NCBI GenBank assembly: GCA_951799405.1
Contig: OX637342.1
Location: 3,658,001 to 3,722,000 of the forward strand
DNA from: Agapetus fuscipes
Lineage: Eukaryota > Arthropoda > Insecta > Trichoptera > Glossosomatidae
DNA: 64,000 nucleotides
Reading direction: 5' to 3'
A program made the position numbers and the translations under genes. This document shows positions 30,841 to 39,595 of this stretch, one piece after another. The first letter of the stretch is position 1. Each line of letters begins with the position of its first letter. Below the pieces are notes generated by a model. That model was given only the letters and a program-made list of their open reading frames with translations. It searched no databases and had not been told where the DNA came from.

Positions 30841-30917
30841 TGCTAAAGCGCCTCTAGAGAGCGTTATAAATTTCTTGTAAATCAAAAATTGAAGTTTTAT
30901 ACTTGGGTTACTGTATG
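30841..30917 (+). repeat. Palindromic repeat G copy
   Basis: AAAGCGCCTCTAGAGAGCG, then TTTTATACTTGGGTTACTG. The left end is not resolved. Confidence 0.45.
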
Positions 30918-31303
30918 TTGTACCTGTGGTATCCACAGCAAGGCATTGTTGGTCGTGAAGTGAGTACACAGTAAGAACTATTTAATATTGATTGCCCGTG
31001 TAAACAATACAAGACCGATGCAATTAGAAACAAACATTGATCAATATCCGCCTCTGAACCGCGGCCCGAGTATAAAATACTTCACTTGAAATTAATCATA
31101 CCGTATTACGAAAAAAATATGGAAACTGAAAAAACGCCTCTTTGGATTCCACATTTTTGGTTAAGGCACCTAAAAGATATAAATTTGATGTTTTTTAACT
31201 TAAAATTTATGTTTGTAGTGTAATAGAAATAACTAAAAAAAAATAAAGTATTAAGAAATGTTCAATGCAAACGTTTTTTGCCTTTTTTTGTTTGGATGCA
31301 TCG
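30918..31303. other. No recognised feature
   Basis: AT-rich sequence. AAAACGCCTCTTTGG at about 31130 may be another worn repeat G piece. Confidence 0.3.
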
Positions 31304-31380
31304 TTCCTTGACTTATAGGTTGGTATGCGGCTGACCACTCATGCTGTAGAAAAAGGTTCACTTTGCCAATGTCACCCCTG
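31304..31380 (+). repeat. SINE-A 5' part only
   Basis: TTCCTTGACTTATAGGTTGG through GTCACCCCTG, then an abrupt end at the start of the CCCCTGTTTCAGGGG hairpin. Confidence 0.85.
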
Positions 31381-31820
31381 TAAAAAAATGTCAATTTTAG
31401 GGCACGTCTTAAACGCCATTGTTGCGTTAAAAACGAACAGTGAACGTCATACAAATGAACGTTGTATAGAATCCGGTGTAATTACTTACAAGTGGGTATC
31501 AATCTTTAGTTGTATAATTCCTTAACGACAGCTGGATAACAATAACTTCATAAATTGTCCGTGGAAAATTACTTGGAATTTCCATTACCGAAAAAAAAAT
31601 CAACTCGTAGTCTAATGGTAAACGCTGCGAACTCGAAAGTCGTGGGATCTATTTCCGGCGGAGGGTAACAAAAGTATCCTTTAATTTTCAAATGTGATTC
31701 CTTGACTTGGTTGAGTTGGTATGAGGCTGACCACCCATACTGTAAAAAATGGTTCACTTTGCCAATGTCACCCCTGTTTCAGGGAAGGTCGGTAAGAGTT
31801 GCAGGACTTATGTTTATTTG

Positions 31821-32051
31821 TGATGTATTTTGGGGATGTTTATTGTGGATGGGGGATATCAATCAGACGAACAGATGAGTCTTGGTTTCAATGTGATGTA
31901 TTATTCCATTTCAGTGTTTACAAGGCGAGAGACAAAACCAGACTGACCAGTGAAGCAATAATAATCTCTAATAATATTATATTACAATAATACATTACCT
32001 TATATATGATATTACCTACTCTAAATAATCATATCATAATTATACATTACA
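31821..32051 (-). repeat. 3' LTR of the gypsy element
   Basis: Minus-strand orientation begins TGTAATG and ends AATACATCA. It matches 36622-36852 in every stretch I compared. Confidence 0.93.
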
Positions 32052-32066
32052 CCTCCCTCACTAAAT
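32052..32066 (-). promoter_or_regulatory. Polypurine tract of the gypsy element
   Basis: On the minus strand AGTGAGGGAGG directly precedes the LTR start TGTAATG. This is the expected plus-strand primer for reverse transcription. Confidence 0.75.
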
Positions 32067-32161
32067 GACGAATCTACATTACATTATATCATACTTATCA
32101 TACTTATCATTATAACATATTATATCAATAAAAATTATATCTTATACAATTTCATCTTCTT
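32067..32161. other. Short non-coding stretch before the 3' LTR
   Basis: AT-rich; includes two CATACTTAT repeats. Part of the gypsy element. Confidence 0.5.
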
Positions 32162-32731
32162 TCATCTTGGGTACCGCAGGCGGTTCTCCCCCCTCGGACG
32201 CAGGCGCTCCGACCATGGTTGGAACCTGGAAACACCCGAGTCATTAGAGATCTGTCCTGCCTCATCCAACAGCTGACCCAACCCCAGGTCATTGTCAGAC
32301 TCATCCTCCCAAGACACCTTTCTTCCGGAAATCTGATCATGATGTCTTTTCCAAATCTGATTTCCAGCTTTTACCAAGTAAATCCTGTTTCCCAATGTTT
32401 TAAATATAATGCATGGAACCCACTTCCCTACATTTCTGAAATCCTTAGTCATTACCTTTTGTCCAATTCTGAATAGTCCTTTAATCTTTCTTCCCCTGTA
32501 ATTCCTTTGTTGATTTTCCTGATTTCTCTTTTTAAAAACACATACCTTTCTCCCCGTCTTTTTAAATGATTTCTCCCCAGGCACTACTGTATCAAAAATG
32601 GATCTTATTTTTCTACCTATCATAAGCACGCTCGGCTCCATCCCTGTTGCTAATGATGGTGCATTTCTATGATCTACTAAAAATTCCAAAAGCTTATCTT
32701 CATAATCGTTAGGAAACATACCATTTTTCAT
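32162..32731 (-). CDS. Gypsy integrase C-terminal part, displaced reading frame
   Basis: A 189-codon frame continues the integrase just after the catalytic glutamate. It holds the end of the core (FLVDHRNAPSLATGMEPSVLM, the usual sequence after the DDE region) and a C-terminal DNA-binding GPY/F-like domain with FRIGQKVMTKDFRN, GKWVPCIIF and WKRHHDQI. It overlaps the main frame by 23 bases in another phase. The switch lies at or beside a run of nine T on the plus strand (32734-32742). The ATG at 32731 is incidental. It is either a real one-base mutation, a sequencing or assembly slip in the homopolymer, or less likely a programmed frameshift. Final residues after about 130 are acidic and of unknown role. 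Confidence 0.85.
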   Translation of the reverse strand: MKNGMFPNDYEDKLLEFLVDHRNAPSLATGMEPSVLMIGRKIRSIFDTVVPGEKSFKKTGRKVCVFKKRNQENQQRNYRGRKIKGLFRIGQKVMTKDFRNVGKWVPCIIFKTLGNRIYLVKAGNQIWKRHHDQISGRKVSWEDESDNDLGLGQLLDEAGQISNDSGVSRFQPWSERLRPRGENRLRYPR

Positions 32732-35700
32732 AATTTTTTTTTAAAAAACTTTTTGTTGTTTTTACCGTATTCTCCGCCAAACCGTTTGACGCTGGGTGAT
32801 TTACTGCTGAAGTTAAATGCTTAATATTTAAATTTTTGCAAAACCTTTGAAAATCTACTGATGTAAATGCCGTACCATTATCCGTTACAATGCAACTTGG
32901 AATACCTAACACTGAAAATATTCTCTTCAACTCTCTAATTGTATGCCTTGCATCAATTTTATCAACTTTTACAGCATCTATCCAATTTGATGCTGCGTCT
33001 ACTACGACTAAAAAATATTTTCCTGCTAGCGGCCCGAAAAAATCTAAATGTATCCTTTTCCAAATATGTTGTTCTACCGGCCAACTTTTCAACTCGACTT
33101 TATCTGGAGATCCCATATTTCTTGCACATTGTGTACATTCTCTCACTGTTTTCTCAATTTCTGTATTCATCCCTAACCAAAAAAAATAATTTCTAGCCAA
33201 AGTTTTCGTTTTTACAATTCCCATGTGAGATTTGTGAATAAACTTCAAAATATCTTCCCTTAATGCCAATGGTATTACCAATCTGTTTTCATAAAATAAA
33301 CAATCATTTGATTCGCTTAACTTTTCTCTTAAAAACCACCATTTTACCAATCCATTTGTCATTTTGGATTTATTTGGCCACCCTGTTTTTAAATACTCCT
33401 TTATCTCACAAATGACCTTGTCATTACGAGATGCTTTCTTGATGCATTCTACATTTAAATTTGTTTCTACTGCAATACAGTTTAAAAATTCTCCTTCAAC
33501 ATCCTCAATGTTTATCTCATTTATGATCTCAATATTATCTTCCCCCTCATTATCCGTACTACTCATTGGTAACCTCGACAAAAAATCTGCTTTATTATCC
33601 TTTGACGGAACATATTCAATAGTATAATCAAATCCTTGCAAAATTAATGCATATCTTTGTAATCTATTAGCTGCCAGTATAGGTATGTTTTTATGTTCAC
33701 CCAAAATGTGAACCAATGGCTTGTTGTCGCAAACTAGAATAAACTGCCTCCCATAAATATATTGAAAAAACTTTTTTAATGCGAATATAATAGCACATGC
33801 CTCTTTATCTAAAATAGAATATTTTTTCTCTGTATTCGACAAAGTTCTACTCGCATACGCAATTGGTCTTTCTAATCCGTTCTCGTATTGATGACAAATT
33901 ATCGCCGATAGACCTTGGTCACTTGCGTCAGTAATTACCTTCACCGGTAACTCTGGATTATAATGTACCAGAATCCTATCGGAGACTAAAATAGCTTTTA
34001 CTTTATCGAAAGCTAATTGACATTCTTTTGTCCAGCTAAATTTTGCTCCTTTTTCTAATAGTTTGTACAACGGCTGCAAAACGCTAGCTAAATCTCTTAT
34101 AAAAATTCTATAATAATTTATTGCACCTAAAAAAGAGCGTACCTCCGATATGTCACTTGGAGTTTTCAAGTTTTTTATAGCTTCAACTTTATGTTGAAGT
34201 GGTTTCACACCATCCCTCGATATTTGAAATCCCAAATATTCAACTTCTGTCAACCCAAATTCACATTTTTGTAAATTAACACTAAATCCACTACGTTCTA
34301 AACGCTTAATTACCTCTTCCGTTGCCTTCTCCAATTCTTGCAATGTATTCCCATAAATTAACAAATCATCCATAAATGCTATCGCATCCAACCCTTGAAT
34401 TGCCGAATATAAAGCTCTGCTAAATATCGCTGGTGACGTCGTGAGACCAAAAGGAAGTACCTTGTACCTAAATAACCCAAATGGTGACGAAATCACACAA
34501 AGATTTCTCGACTCCTCCGACAACCTAATTTGAGAAAAAGCATTTCTCAAATCTAATTTTGCATAAAATTTTGCTCCATTTACTCTATTTATTAAATCTT
34601 CTACTCTAGGTAACGGGTACTTTATTTTTTTTAACATTGGATTCAAAGTATTTTTAAAATCGGCACATATTCTGATTTCATCATTTTTTTTTTTCACAAT
34701 CACTATTGGACTTGCCATTTCACTAGTCTCTACTTTCTCAATAATACCTTCTTGTAACATGCGATCTATTTCTTTTTCTACCCTTATTCTCAAATTAAAA
34801 GGAATTGGCCTCGGGTTAACAAATTTTGCCTTAAAGTCTTTTATAACTTCTATCTCCGCTTCAAAATTTTTAAAAGTACCTGCTTTACTCTCAAAAACAG
34901 CTGGATATTTTTTTCTCATACTAGAAAAAAAATCTGCATTATAATTCGTATTATTATTTCCTACTGAATAAATATTATCGCTAACATTGAATGAATTTAT
35001 TTTAAAAGTATTCAAAAAATTCCGACCTAATAAAGAAGACGACCCTTTATATACAACAATTATTTCTATGTACTCTTTACTTCCTTGATATTCTACTCTC
35101 ATGTACTTACGACCTTTTACTTGTAGTTGAGTACCATCATAGCTTGATAATTTCAAATCACAATGTTCTAACTTAATATTTGAAAAATGTTCATTAAATA
35201 TGTGCCAAGGAATAATAGTCACCCCAGAACCCGTATCTAAAATCATTTTTAGATCTGTATCATTTACCTTTACGTTTAAAAAAATGGGACCATCCATCTC
35301 ATTAATGGCCATTATTGTATTTATTCTTCGAAACTTGCATTTATTTGCATAATGACCAGATTTGTTACATTTAAAGCATTTAATATTATTATTATTTTTA
35401 TTTAAAAACTTGCATGCATTTTGTTTATGACCGAATTTACCACAGTTAAAGCATTTATAATTATTATTCCTATCACTTGAAATACTTGCATGTCTAAAAA
35501 TAGATTTCTTACTATCATTTGAATTATTTCGCTTGATTTCAGAATTTCGCTGTCTATCCCTTGACTTCCGAGTTTCTGTGGAATCCCTCGAATTACACGA
35601 ACTCATTAAATTTATACTTTCTGAATTGTTTTGACCACACAAATGTTCCATTGTTCTCGCTAATTCTACACATTCAGATAATTTCAATTCCATTGCTTTT

Positions 35701-36179
35701 AAAAATATTCTCTGCTTTATTTTGTTCTGTCTGATACCTATTAAAAATATATCCTTCAAATTTGCCTCCAATCTATTCTCAAATTTACAGTCTACCGCAA
35801 TTTTTTTCAATCTAGCTATATAATCCTTAATTGACTCGGTTTCGAGCTGTTTACATGAATAAAATGACTCCCTATACTCAAATATATTTTTTTTTACCCC
35901 ACAATGACCCCCAATAATAACAATCAACTCCTCGAATTTTGCCTCCGAAATCTTTTTCGGAAAACATAGATCAGACACCGTCTGAAAAGTCTCCCTGGTG
36001 AGAGACGATAATAGAACAGCCCTTCTGCGTTCTTCAGTTAAAAACTTCTCATCATACAAAATGAGGACTTGGTCGAGCCGAAGTCTGAAGACATCCCAAT
36101 CTCCAGTCCTATGGCAAAAAGGACTTAGACTCCTCAGTGTTCCCTCCATAGTCTGAAACGGCAGAAAGAAAGAAAACAA
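32709..36179 (-). CDS. Gypsy Gag-Pol polyprotein
   Basis: 1156 codons in one frame. Residues 1-240 are Gag-like. Two CCHC zinc knuckles (CX2CX4HX4C) sit at about 243-256 and 268-281. The aspartic protease has DTG at 315-317. The reverse transcriptase has LDLRNAFSQ (Asp543) and FMDD at 602-605. RNase H has Asp751, Glu793 and Asp818. The integrase has an HHCC zinc domain (His982, His985, Cys1015, Cys1018) and a D,D-35-E core (Asp1046, Asp1100, Glu1136). Fusing Gag and Pol in one frame is common in some gypsy lineages. The second methionine (residue 11, MEGTLRSL, at 36149) is a plausible true start. The frame ends 20 residues after the catalytic glutamate. The encoded machinery copies RNA to DNA in virus-like particles and integrates it. 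It is probably defective as drawn because the integrase tail is out of frame. Confidence 0.95.
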   Translation of the reverse strand: MFSFFLPFQTMEGTLRSLSPFCHRTGDWDVFRLRLDQVLILYDEKFLTEERRRAVLLSSLTRETFQTVSDLCFPKKISEAKFEELIVIIGGHCGVKKNIFEYRESFYSCKQLETESIKDYIARLKKIAVDCKFENRLEANLKDIFLIGIRQNKIKQRIFLKAMELKLSECVELARTMEHLCGQNNSESINLMSSCNSRDSTETRKSRDRQRNSEIKRNNSNDSKKSIFRHASISSDRNNNYKCFNCGKFGHKQNACKFLNKNNNNIKCFKCNKSGHYANKCKFRRINTIMAINEMDGPIFLNVKVNDTDLKMILDTGSGVTIIPWHIFNEHFSNIKLEHCDLKLSSYDGTQLQVKGRKYMRVEYQGSKEYIEIIVVYKGSSSLLGRNFLNTFKINSFNVSDNIYSVGNNNTNYNADFFSSMRKKYPAVFESKAGTFKNFEAEIEVIKDFKAKFVNPRPIPFNLRIRVEKEIDRMLQEGIIEKVETSEMASPIVIVKKKNDEIRICADFKNTLNPMLKKIKYPLPRVEDLINRVNGAKFYAKLDLRNAFSQIRLSEESRNLCVISSPFGLFRYKVLPFGLTTSPAIFSRALYSAIQGLDAIAFMDDLLIYGNTLQELEKATEEVIKRLERSGFSVNLQKCEFGLTEVEYLGFQISRDGVKPLQHKVEAIKNLKTPSDISEVRSFLGAINYYRIFIRDLASVLQPLYKLLEKGAKFSWTKECQLAFDKVKAILVSDRILVHYNPELPVKVITDASDQGLSAIICHQYENGLERPIAYASRTLSNTEKKYSILDKEACAIIFALKKFFQYIYGRQFILVCDNKPLVHILGEHKNIPILAANRLQRYALILQGFDYTIEYVPSKDNKADFLSRLPMSSTDNEGEDNIEIINEINIEDVEGEFLNCIAVETNLNVECIKKASRNDKVICEIKEYLKTGWPNKSKMTNGLVKWWFLREKLSESNDCLFYENRLVIPLALREDILKFIHKSHMGIVKTKTLARNYFFWLGMNTEIEKTVRECTQCARNMGSPDKVELKSWPVEQHIWKRIHLDFFGPLAGKYFLVVVDAASNWIDAVKVDKIDARHTIRELKRIFSVLGIPSCIVTDNGTAFTSVDFQRFCKNLNIKHLTSAVNHPASNGLAENTVKTTKSFLKKNYEKWYVS

Positions 36180-36605
36180 AAATCTTATCTGCTTCTGCGT
36201 CCGACAGTCCAGGAAACGCCTACGTGACCCTCAGAAAGTGGCTTCCACTCCCTGCAGCAGTCACCTCCAGGAAACCGACCCTCAAGGCTCCCAGCTCCTG
36301 CAGTACTCCCTGCAGCACTCCGCCCCAGTTGGATCCTCTCCTCTTGAAAAAAAAACCGCTGCAGTAACTCCCTGCAGCGATTCCTCTTGGCTCCGTGAGT
36401 TCTCTTCCTCTTGAAGAAAACCGCTCCTTCTCTTCAGACTTCTTCCAGTTCTCCCAGCAGCAACCTCGCCTCAGCTGGCTTCGTGATCCTCAGTCTTCAG
36501 ATCCTTCTTCCTTCTCGAAGATTCCCACATGTTGCTCTTGCAACAATATTATTTTATTTCTTCCAAAAAATTTTTTTTATCCCGTTTTATATGGTTCTTC
36601 TTTAT
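36180..36605 (-). other. Gypsy 5' leader with repeated CTGCAG motifs
   Basis: Untranslated region between primer-binding site and Gag. Between about 36250 and 36390 it carries several CTCCCTGCAGC-type repeats with CTGCAG palindromes. These could form RNA structure for packaging, but that is inference. Confidence 0.6.
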
Positions 36606-36618
36606 CCTGACTGCGCCA
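36606..36618 (-). promoter_or_regulatory. Primer-binding site, tRNA-Ser type
   Basis: On the minus strand TGGCGCAGTCAGG begins three bases after the LTR end. TGGCGCAGTC is the form described for 17.6/297-type insect gypsy elements and is complementary to a tRNA ending GACTGCGCCA. Assignment to tRNA-Ser rests on that similarity. Confidence 0.8.
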
Positions 36619-36621
36619 CTG

Positions 36622-36852
36622 TGATGTATTTTGGGGATGTTTATTGTGGATGGGGGATATCAATCAGACGAACAGATGAGTCTTGGTTTCAATGTGATGT
36701 ATTATTCCATTTCAGTGTTTACAAGGCGAGAGACAAAACCAGACTGACCAGTGAAGCAATAATAATCTCTAATAATATTATATTACAATAATACATTACC
36801 TTATATATGATATTACCTACTCTAAATAATCATATCATAATTATACATTACA
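36622..36852 (-). repeat. 5' LTR of the gypsy element
   Basis: Same length (231 bp) and apparently the same sequence as 31821-32051. It is bounded by TTATTTG on the right and by a primer-binding site on the left. Confidence 0.93.
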
Positions 36853-37237
36853 TTATTTGAGGTTGGGTTTTATATTGTAGGTCCACATGCAGCATGTGTG
36901 AGCGCGAAATCATGCGTGTCTGCTTGTGGAAAAGCATTTAATATGAATCTCAAATGGTACATATCTTTGCAACTCAGATTTAGATTTAGATCTTCGCTTG
37001 GACGAAAATTTCCAAGACCGATCATCATACATAGATCCATCTAGCCTTACAGCAAGCGGGTATGCTTTGAGTATTTGGAGCTTACTAAAGCTACGACAAA
37101 TCTCGTAGAGGGTTCTTGAGGTGTGATTTGCACAAAAGCGATTTGCAAAAAGCCTTCTTAGTGTGCCAGGTAAAGTGCTATGCAAGATTCTTATCCATAG
37201 GGTAAGATTATCCACCCAGGAGAAGGTCTCAGATATA

Positions 37238-38543
37238 AAGGGTGATTTTTTAAGAGCTTGAGAACTTTTTTTAAAAAAAAAACGCATAAAATTTGCAAAA
37301 TCTCATCGGTTCTTTATTTGAAACGTTAGATTGGTCCATGACATTTACTTTTTGAAGATAATTTCATTTAAATGTTGACCGCGGCTGCGTCTTAGGTGGT
37401 CCATTCGGGAAGTCCAATTTTGGGCAACTTTTTCGAGCATTTCGGCCGGAATAGCCCGAATTTCTTCGGAAATGTTGTCTTCCAAAGCTGGAATAGTTGC
37501 TGGCTTATTTCTGTAGACTTTAGACTTGACGTAGCCCCACAAAAAATAGTCTAAAGGCGTCAAATCGCATGATCTTGGTGGCCAACTTACCGGTCCATTT
37601 CTTGAGATGAATTGTTCTCCGAAGTTTTCCCTCAAAATGGCCATAGAATCGCGAGCTGTGTGGCATGTAGCGCCATCTTGTTGAAACCACATGTCAACCA
37701 AGTTCAGTTCTTCCATTTTTGGCAACAAAAAGTTTGTTAGCATCGAACGATAGCGATCGCCATTCACCGTAACGTTGCGTCCAACAGCATCTTTGAAAAA
37801 ATACGGTCCAATGATTCCACCAGCGTACAAACCACACCAAACAGTGCATTTTTCGGGATGCATGGGCAGTTCTTGAACGGCTTCTGGTTGCTCTTCACCC
37901 CAAATGCGGCAATTTTGCTTATTTACGTAGCCATTCAACCAGAAATGAGCCTCATCGGTGAACAAAATTTGGCGATAAAAAAGCGGATTTTCTGCCAACT
38001 TTTCTAGGGCCCATTCACTGAAAATTCGACGTTGTGGCAGATCGTTCGGCTTCAGTTCTTGCACGAGCTGTATTTTATACGGTTTTACACCAAGATCTTT
38101 GCGTAAAATCTTCCATGTGGTCGAATAACACAAACCCAATTGCTGCGAACGGCGACGAATCGACATTTCACGGTCTTCAGCAACACTCTCAGAAACAGAC
38201 ACAATATTCTCTTCTGTACGCACTGTACGCATTCGTGTGGTTGGTGTAATGTCCAATAAAGTAAACTGAGTGCGAAACTTGGTCACAATCGCATTAATTG
38301 TTTGCTCACTTGGTCGATTATGTAGACCATAAATCGGACGTAAAGCGCGAAACACATTTCGAACCGAACACTGATTTTGGTAATAAAATTCAATGATTTG
38401 CAAGCGTTGCTCGTTAGTAAGTCTATTCATGATGAAATGTCAAAGCATACTGAGCATCTTTCTCTTTGACACCATGTCTGAAATCCCGCGTGATCTGTCA
38501 AATACTAATGCATGAAAATCCTAACCTCAAAAAAATCACCCTA
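37238..38543 (-). mobile_element. DD41D (rosa-type) mariner transposon, 1306 bp
   Basis: Inverted ends pair: AAGGGTGATTTTTTAAGAGC at the left and, complemented, TAGGGTGATTTTTTTGAGG at the right, about 24 bp with a few mismatches. A TA duplication flanks it (37236-37237 and 38544-38545). Removing the element and one TA rejoins an RTE-like codon string. It contains one full transposase frame. Confidence 0.92.
37345..38430 (-). CDS. Mariner transposase, DD41D type
   Basis: An unbroken 361-codon frame. The N-terminal ~110 residues hold helix-turn-helix regions (MNRLTNEQRLQIIEFYYQNQ; RRRSQQLGLCYSTTWKILRKD), as in the DUF4817-type DNA-binding domain. The catalytic domain has Asp159 (ILFTDEAHFWLNGYV), Asp252 (WFQQDGATCHTAR) and Asp294 (WPPRSCDLTPLDYFLWG). 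Counting 41 residues between the second and third aspartates gives DD41D, the spacing of the rosa/Visitor mariner groups, in contrast to DD34D of classical mariner. Such enzymes cut and paste DNA at TA sites. All catalytic residues and the full length are present, so it may be functional. The start is the first ATG about 110 bp inside the inverted end. Confidence 0.93.
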   Translation of the reverse strand: MNRLTNEQRLQIIEFYYQNQCSVRNVFRALRPIYGLHNRPSEQTINAIVTKFRTQFTLLDITPTTRMRTVRTEENIVSVSESVAEDREMSIRRRSQQLGLCYSTTWKILRKDLGVKPYKIQLVQELKPNDLPQRRIFSEWALEKLAENPLFYRQILFTDEAHFWLNGYVNKQNCRIWGEEQPEAVQELPMHPEKCTVWCGLYAGGIIGPYFFKDAVGRNVTVNGDRYRSMLTNFLLPKMEELNLVDMWFQQDGATCHTARDSMAILRENFGEQFISRNGPVSWPPRSCDLTPLDYFLWGYVKSKVYRNKPATIPALEDNISEEIRAIPAEMLEKVAQNWTSRMDHLRRSRGQHLNEIIFKK

Positions 38544-39331
38544 TACAATCTGGCTTTATGCCGGAAAGAGGTTGCGTAGACCAGATATTCGCGCTTCGAC
38601 AAATAGTCGAAAAACAGCTGGCCGTAAATAAAAAGGTTTACGCGGCTTTCGTAGATCTTGAGAAAGCCTTCGACTCGGTGGATAGAAGTATGATGTGGTG
38701 TGTGCTTGAGAGGTATGGTGTGAACAAAGCACTTCTGAACGCGATACGCACCATCTATCTAAATAGCAGGGCGTGTGTCAGGGTGGATGGAGAATACAGC
38801 GAGTATTTTAATGTGTACAAGGGTGTGAGACAGGGTTGCATAATGAGCCCATGGTTATTCAATATAATCATGGATCATTGTGTTAAACAAGCGAATCTGG
38901 AAGGGCACGGCATACAGATTGGAGAGAGAAAAGTCGGAGTTCTGCTTTATGCTGATGACGCAGTATTAATTGCTGATTCAGCAGCGGAACTTCAGGCAAT
39001 GCTCTCTAGTCTGAACCATGCTCTGTGTGTGAACAAGTTGAAAATTAATGCAAGTAAGACGAAAGTACTGATTTTTGACAGAACGGATGAAAATGAAGAA
39101 TGCACGTTTATGTTGAATGGTACGAAAGTTAAAATTGTGGATGAATTTAGATACTTGGGAAGTATGTTTGAAAAGAATGGAAAGATGACAAGAGAACTTG
39201 AGAATAGGATGTGTAAGGGCAAGCAAGTGGTCGGTGCAATAGGAAGAATAGCAAAGAACAAGTGATTGACGATGGATCTGAGAATGGCGGTACACAATGG
39301 CATATTGTTACCGACTTTGATGTATGGAAGT

Positions 39332-39595
39332 CCCTTGACTGTCCCTTGACTTATAGGTTGTTGTGCGGCTGACCACCCATAATGTAAAAATTGGTTCACT
39401 TTGCCAATGTCACCTCTGTTTCAGGGAAGGACGGCAAGAGTTGCAAGGCTTATGTTCATTTGAGATTGGGTTTTTATATTGTAGGTCCACATGCGGCATG
39501 TGTTAGCGCGAAATTATACATATCTGCTTGTGGGAATGCATTTAATATAAAACTTAAATGATATATATCTTTGCAGCTTAGATTAGATTAGATTA
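39332..39595 (+). repeat. SINE-A copy with 5-bp target-site duplication
   Basis: GAAGT at 39327-39331 is repeated at 39596-39600. Removing the 264-bp insert rejoins TATGGAAGT with GAAGCATGG, encoding YGSEAW of the RTE-like element. The tail is (GATTA)n. The 5' end has an extra CCCTTGACTGT duplication before the usual TCCCTTGACTTATAGG. Confidence 0.93.

Larger units (their letters stand above)
31821..36852 (-). mobile_element. Complete Ty3/gypsy LTR retrotransposon, 5032 bp
   Basis: Two 231-bp LTRs in direct orientation look identical. They flank a leader, a single Gag-Pol frame, an integrase-end frame and a polypurine tract. TTATTTG occurs at both outer junctions (31814-31820 and 36853-36859), longer than the usual 4-6 bp duplication. 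Order on the minus strand: LTR, primer-binding site, CCHC knuckles, protease, reverse transcriptase, RNase H, integrase. No envelope-like frame follows. Identical LTRs indicate a recent insertion. One apparent single-base frame break in the integrase is the only visible defect. Confidence 0.95.
31698..36990 (+). repeat. SINE-A copy split by the gypsy element (middle layer)
   Basis: The 5' half is 31698-31820 (to GCTTATGTTTATTTG) and the 3' half 36853-36990 (TTATTTGAGGTTGGGTTTT to the GATTTA tail). The two halves are continuous with the SINE-A consensus once the gypsy element is removed. Confidence 0.92.
31601..37142 (+). repeat. SINE-B copy split by SINE-A (outer layer of the nest)
   Basis: The head (31601-31697) has GTAGTCTAATGGTAAACGC (box A) and GGGATCTATTTCCGG (worn box B). 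The body resumes at 36991 with TCTTCGCTTGGACGAAAATT and CCAAGACCGATC, and ends near 37142 with GTGTGATTTGCACAAAAGCG. The intervening 5.3 kb is the SINE-A with the gypsy element inside it. Confidence 0.8.

Noticed and set aside
36395..36791. Plus-strand frames of 71 and 126 codons near the gypsy 5' LTR
   Set aside because: Antisense to the leader and LTR of the gypsy element; the second simply runs through the LTR and its end recurs at the other LTR.
31821..36852. Endogenous retrovirus with envelope
   Set aside because: No third frame with a signal peptide or membrane segment lies between the integrase end and the 3' LTR. Only ~110 bases separate them.
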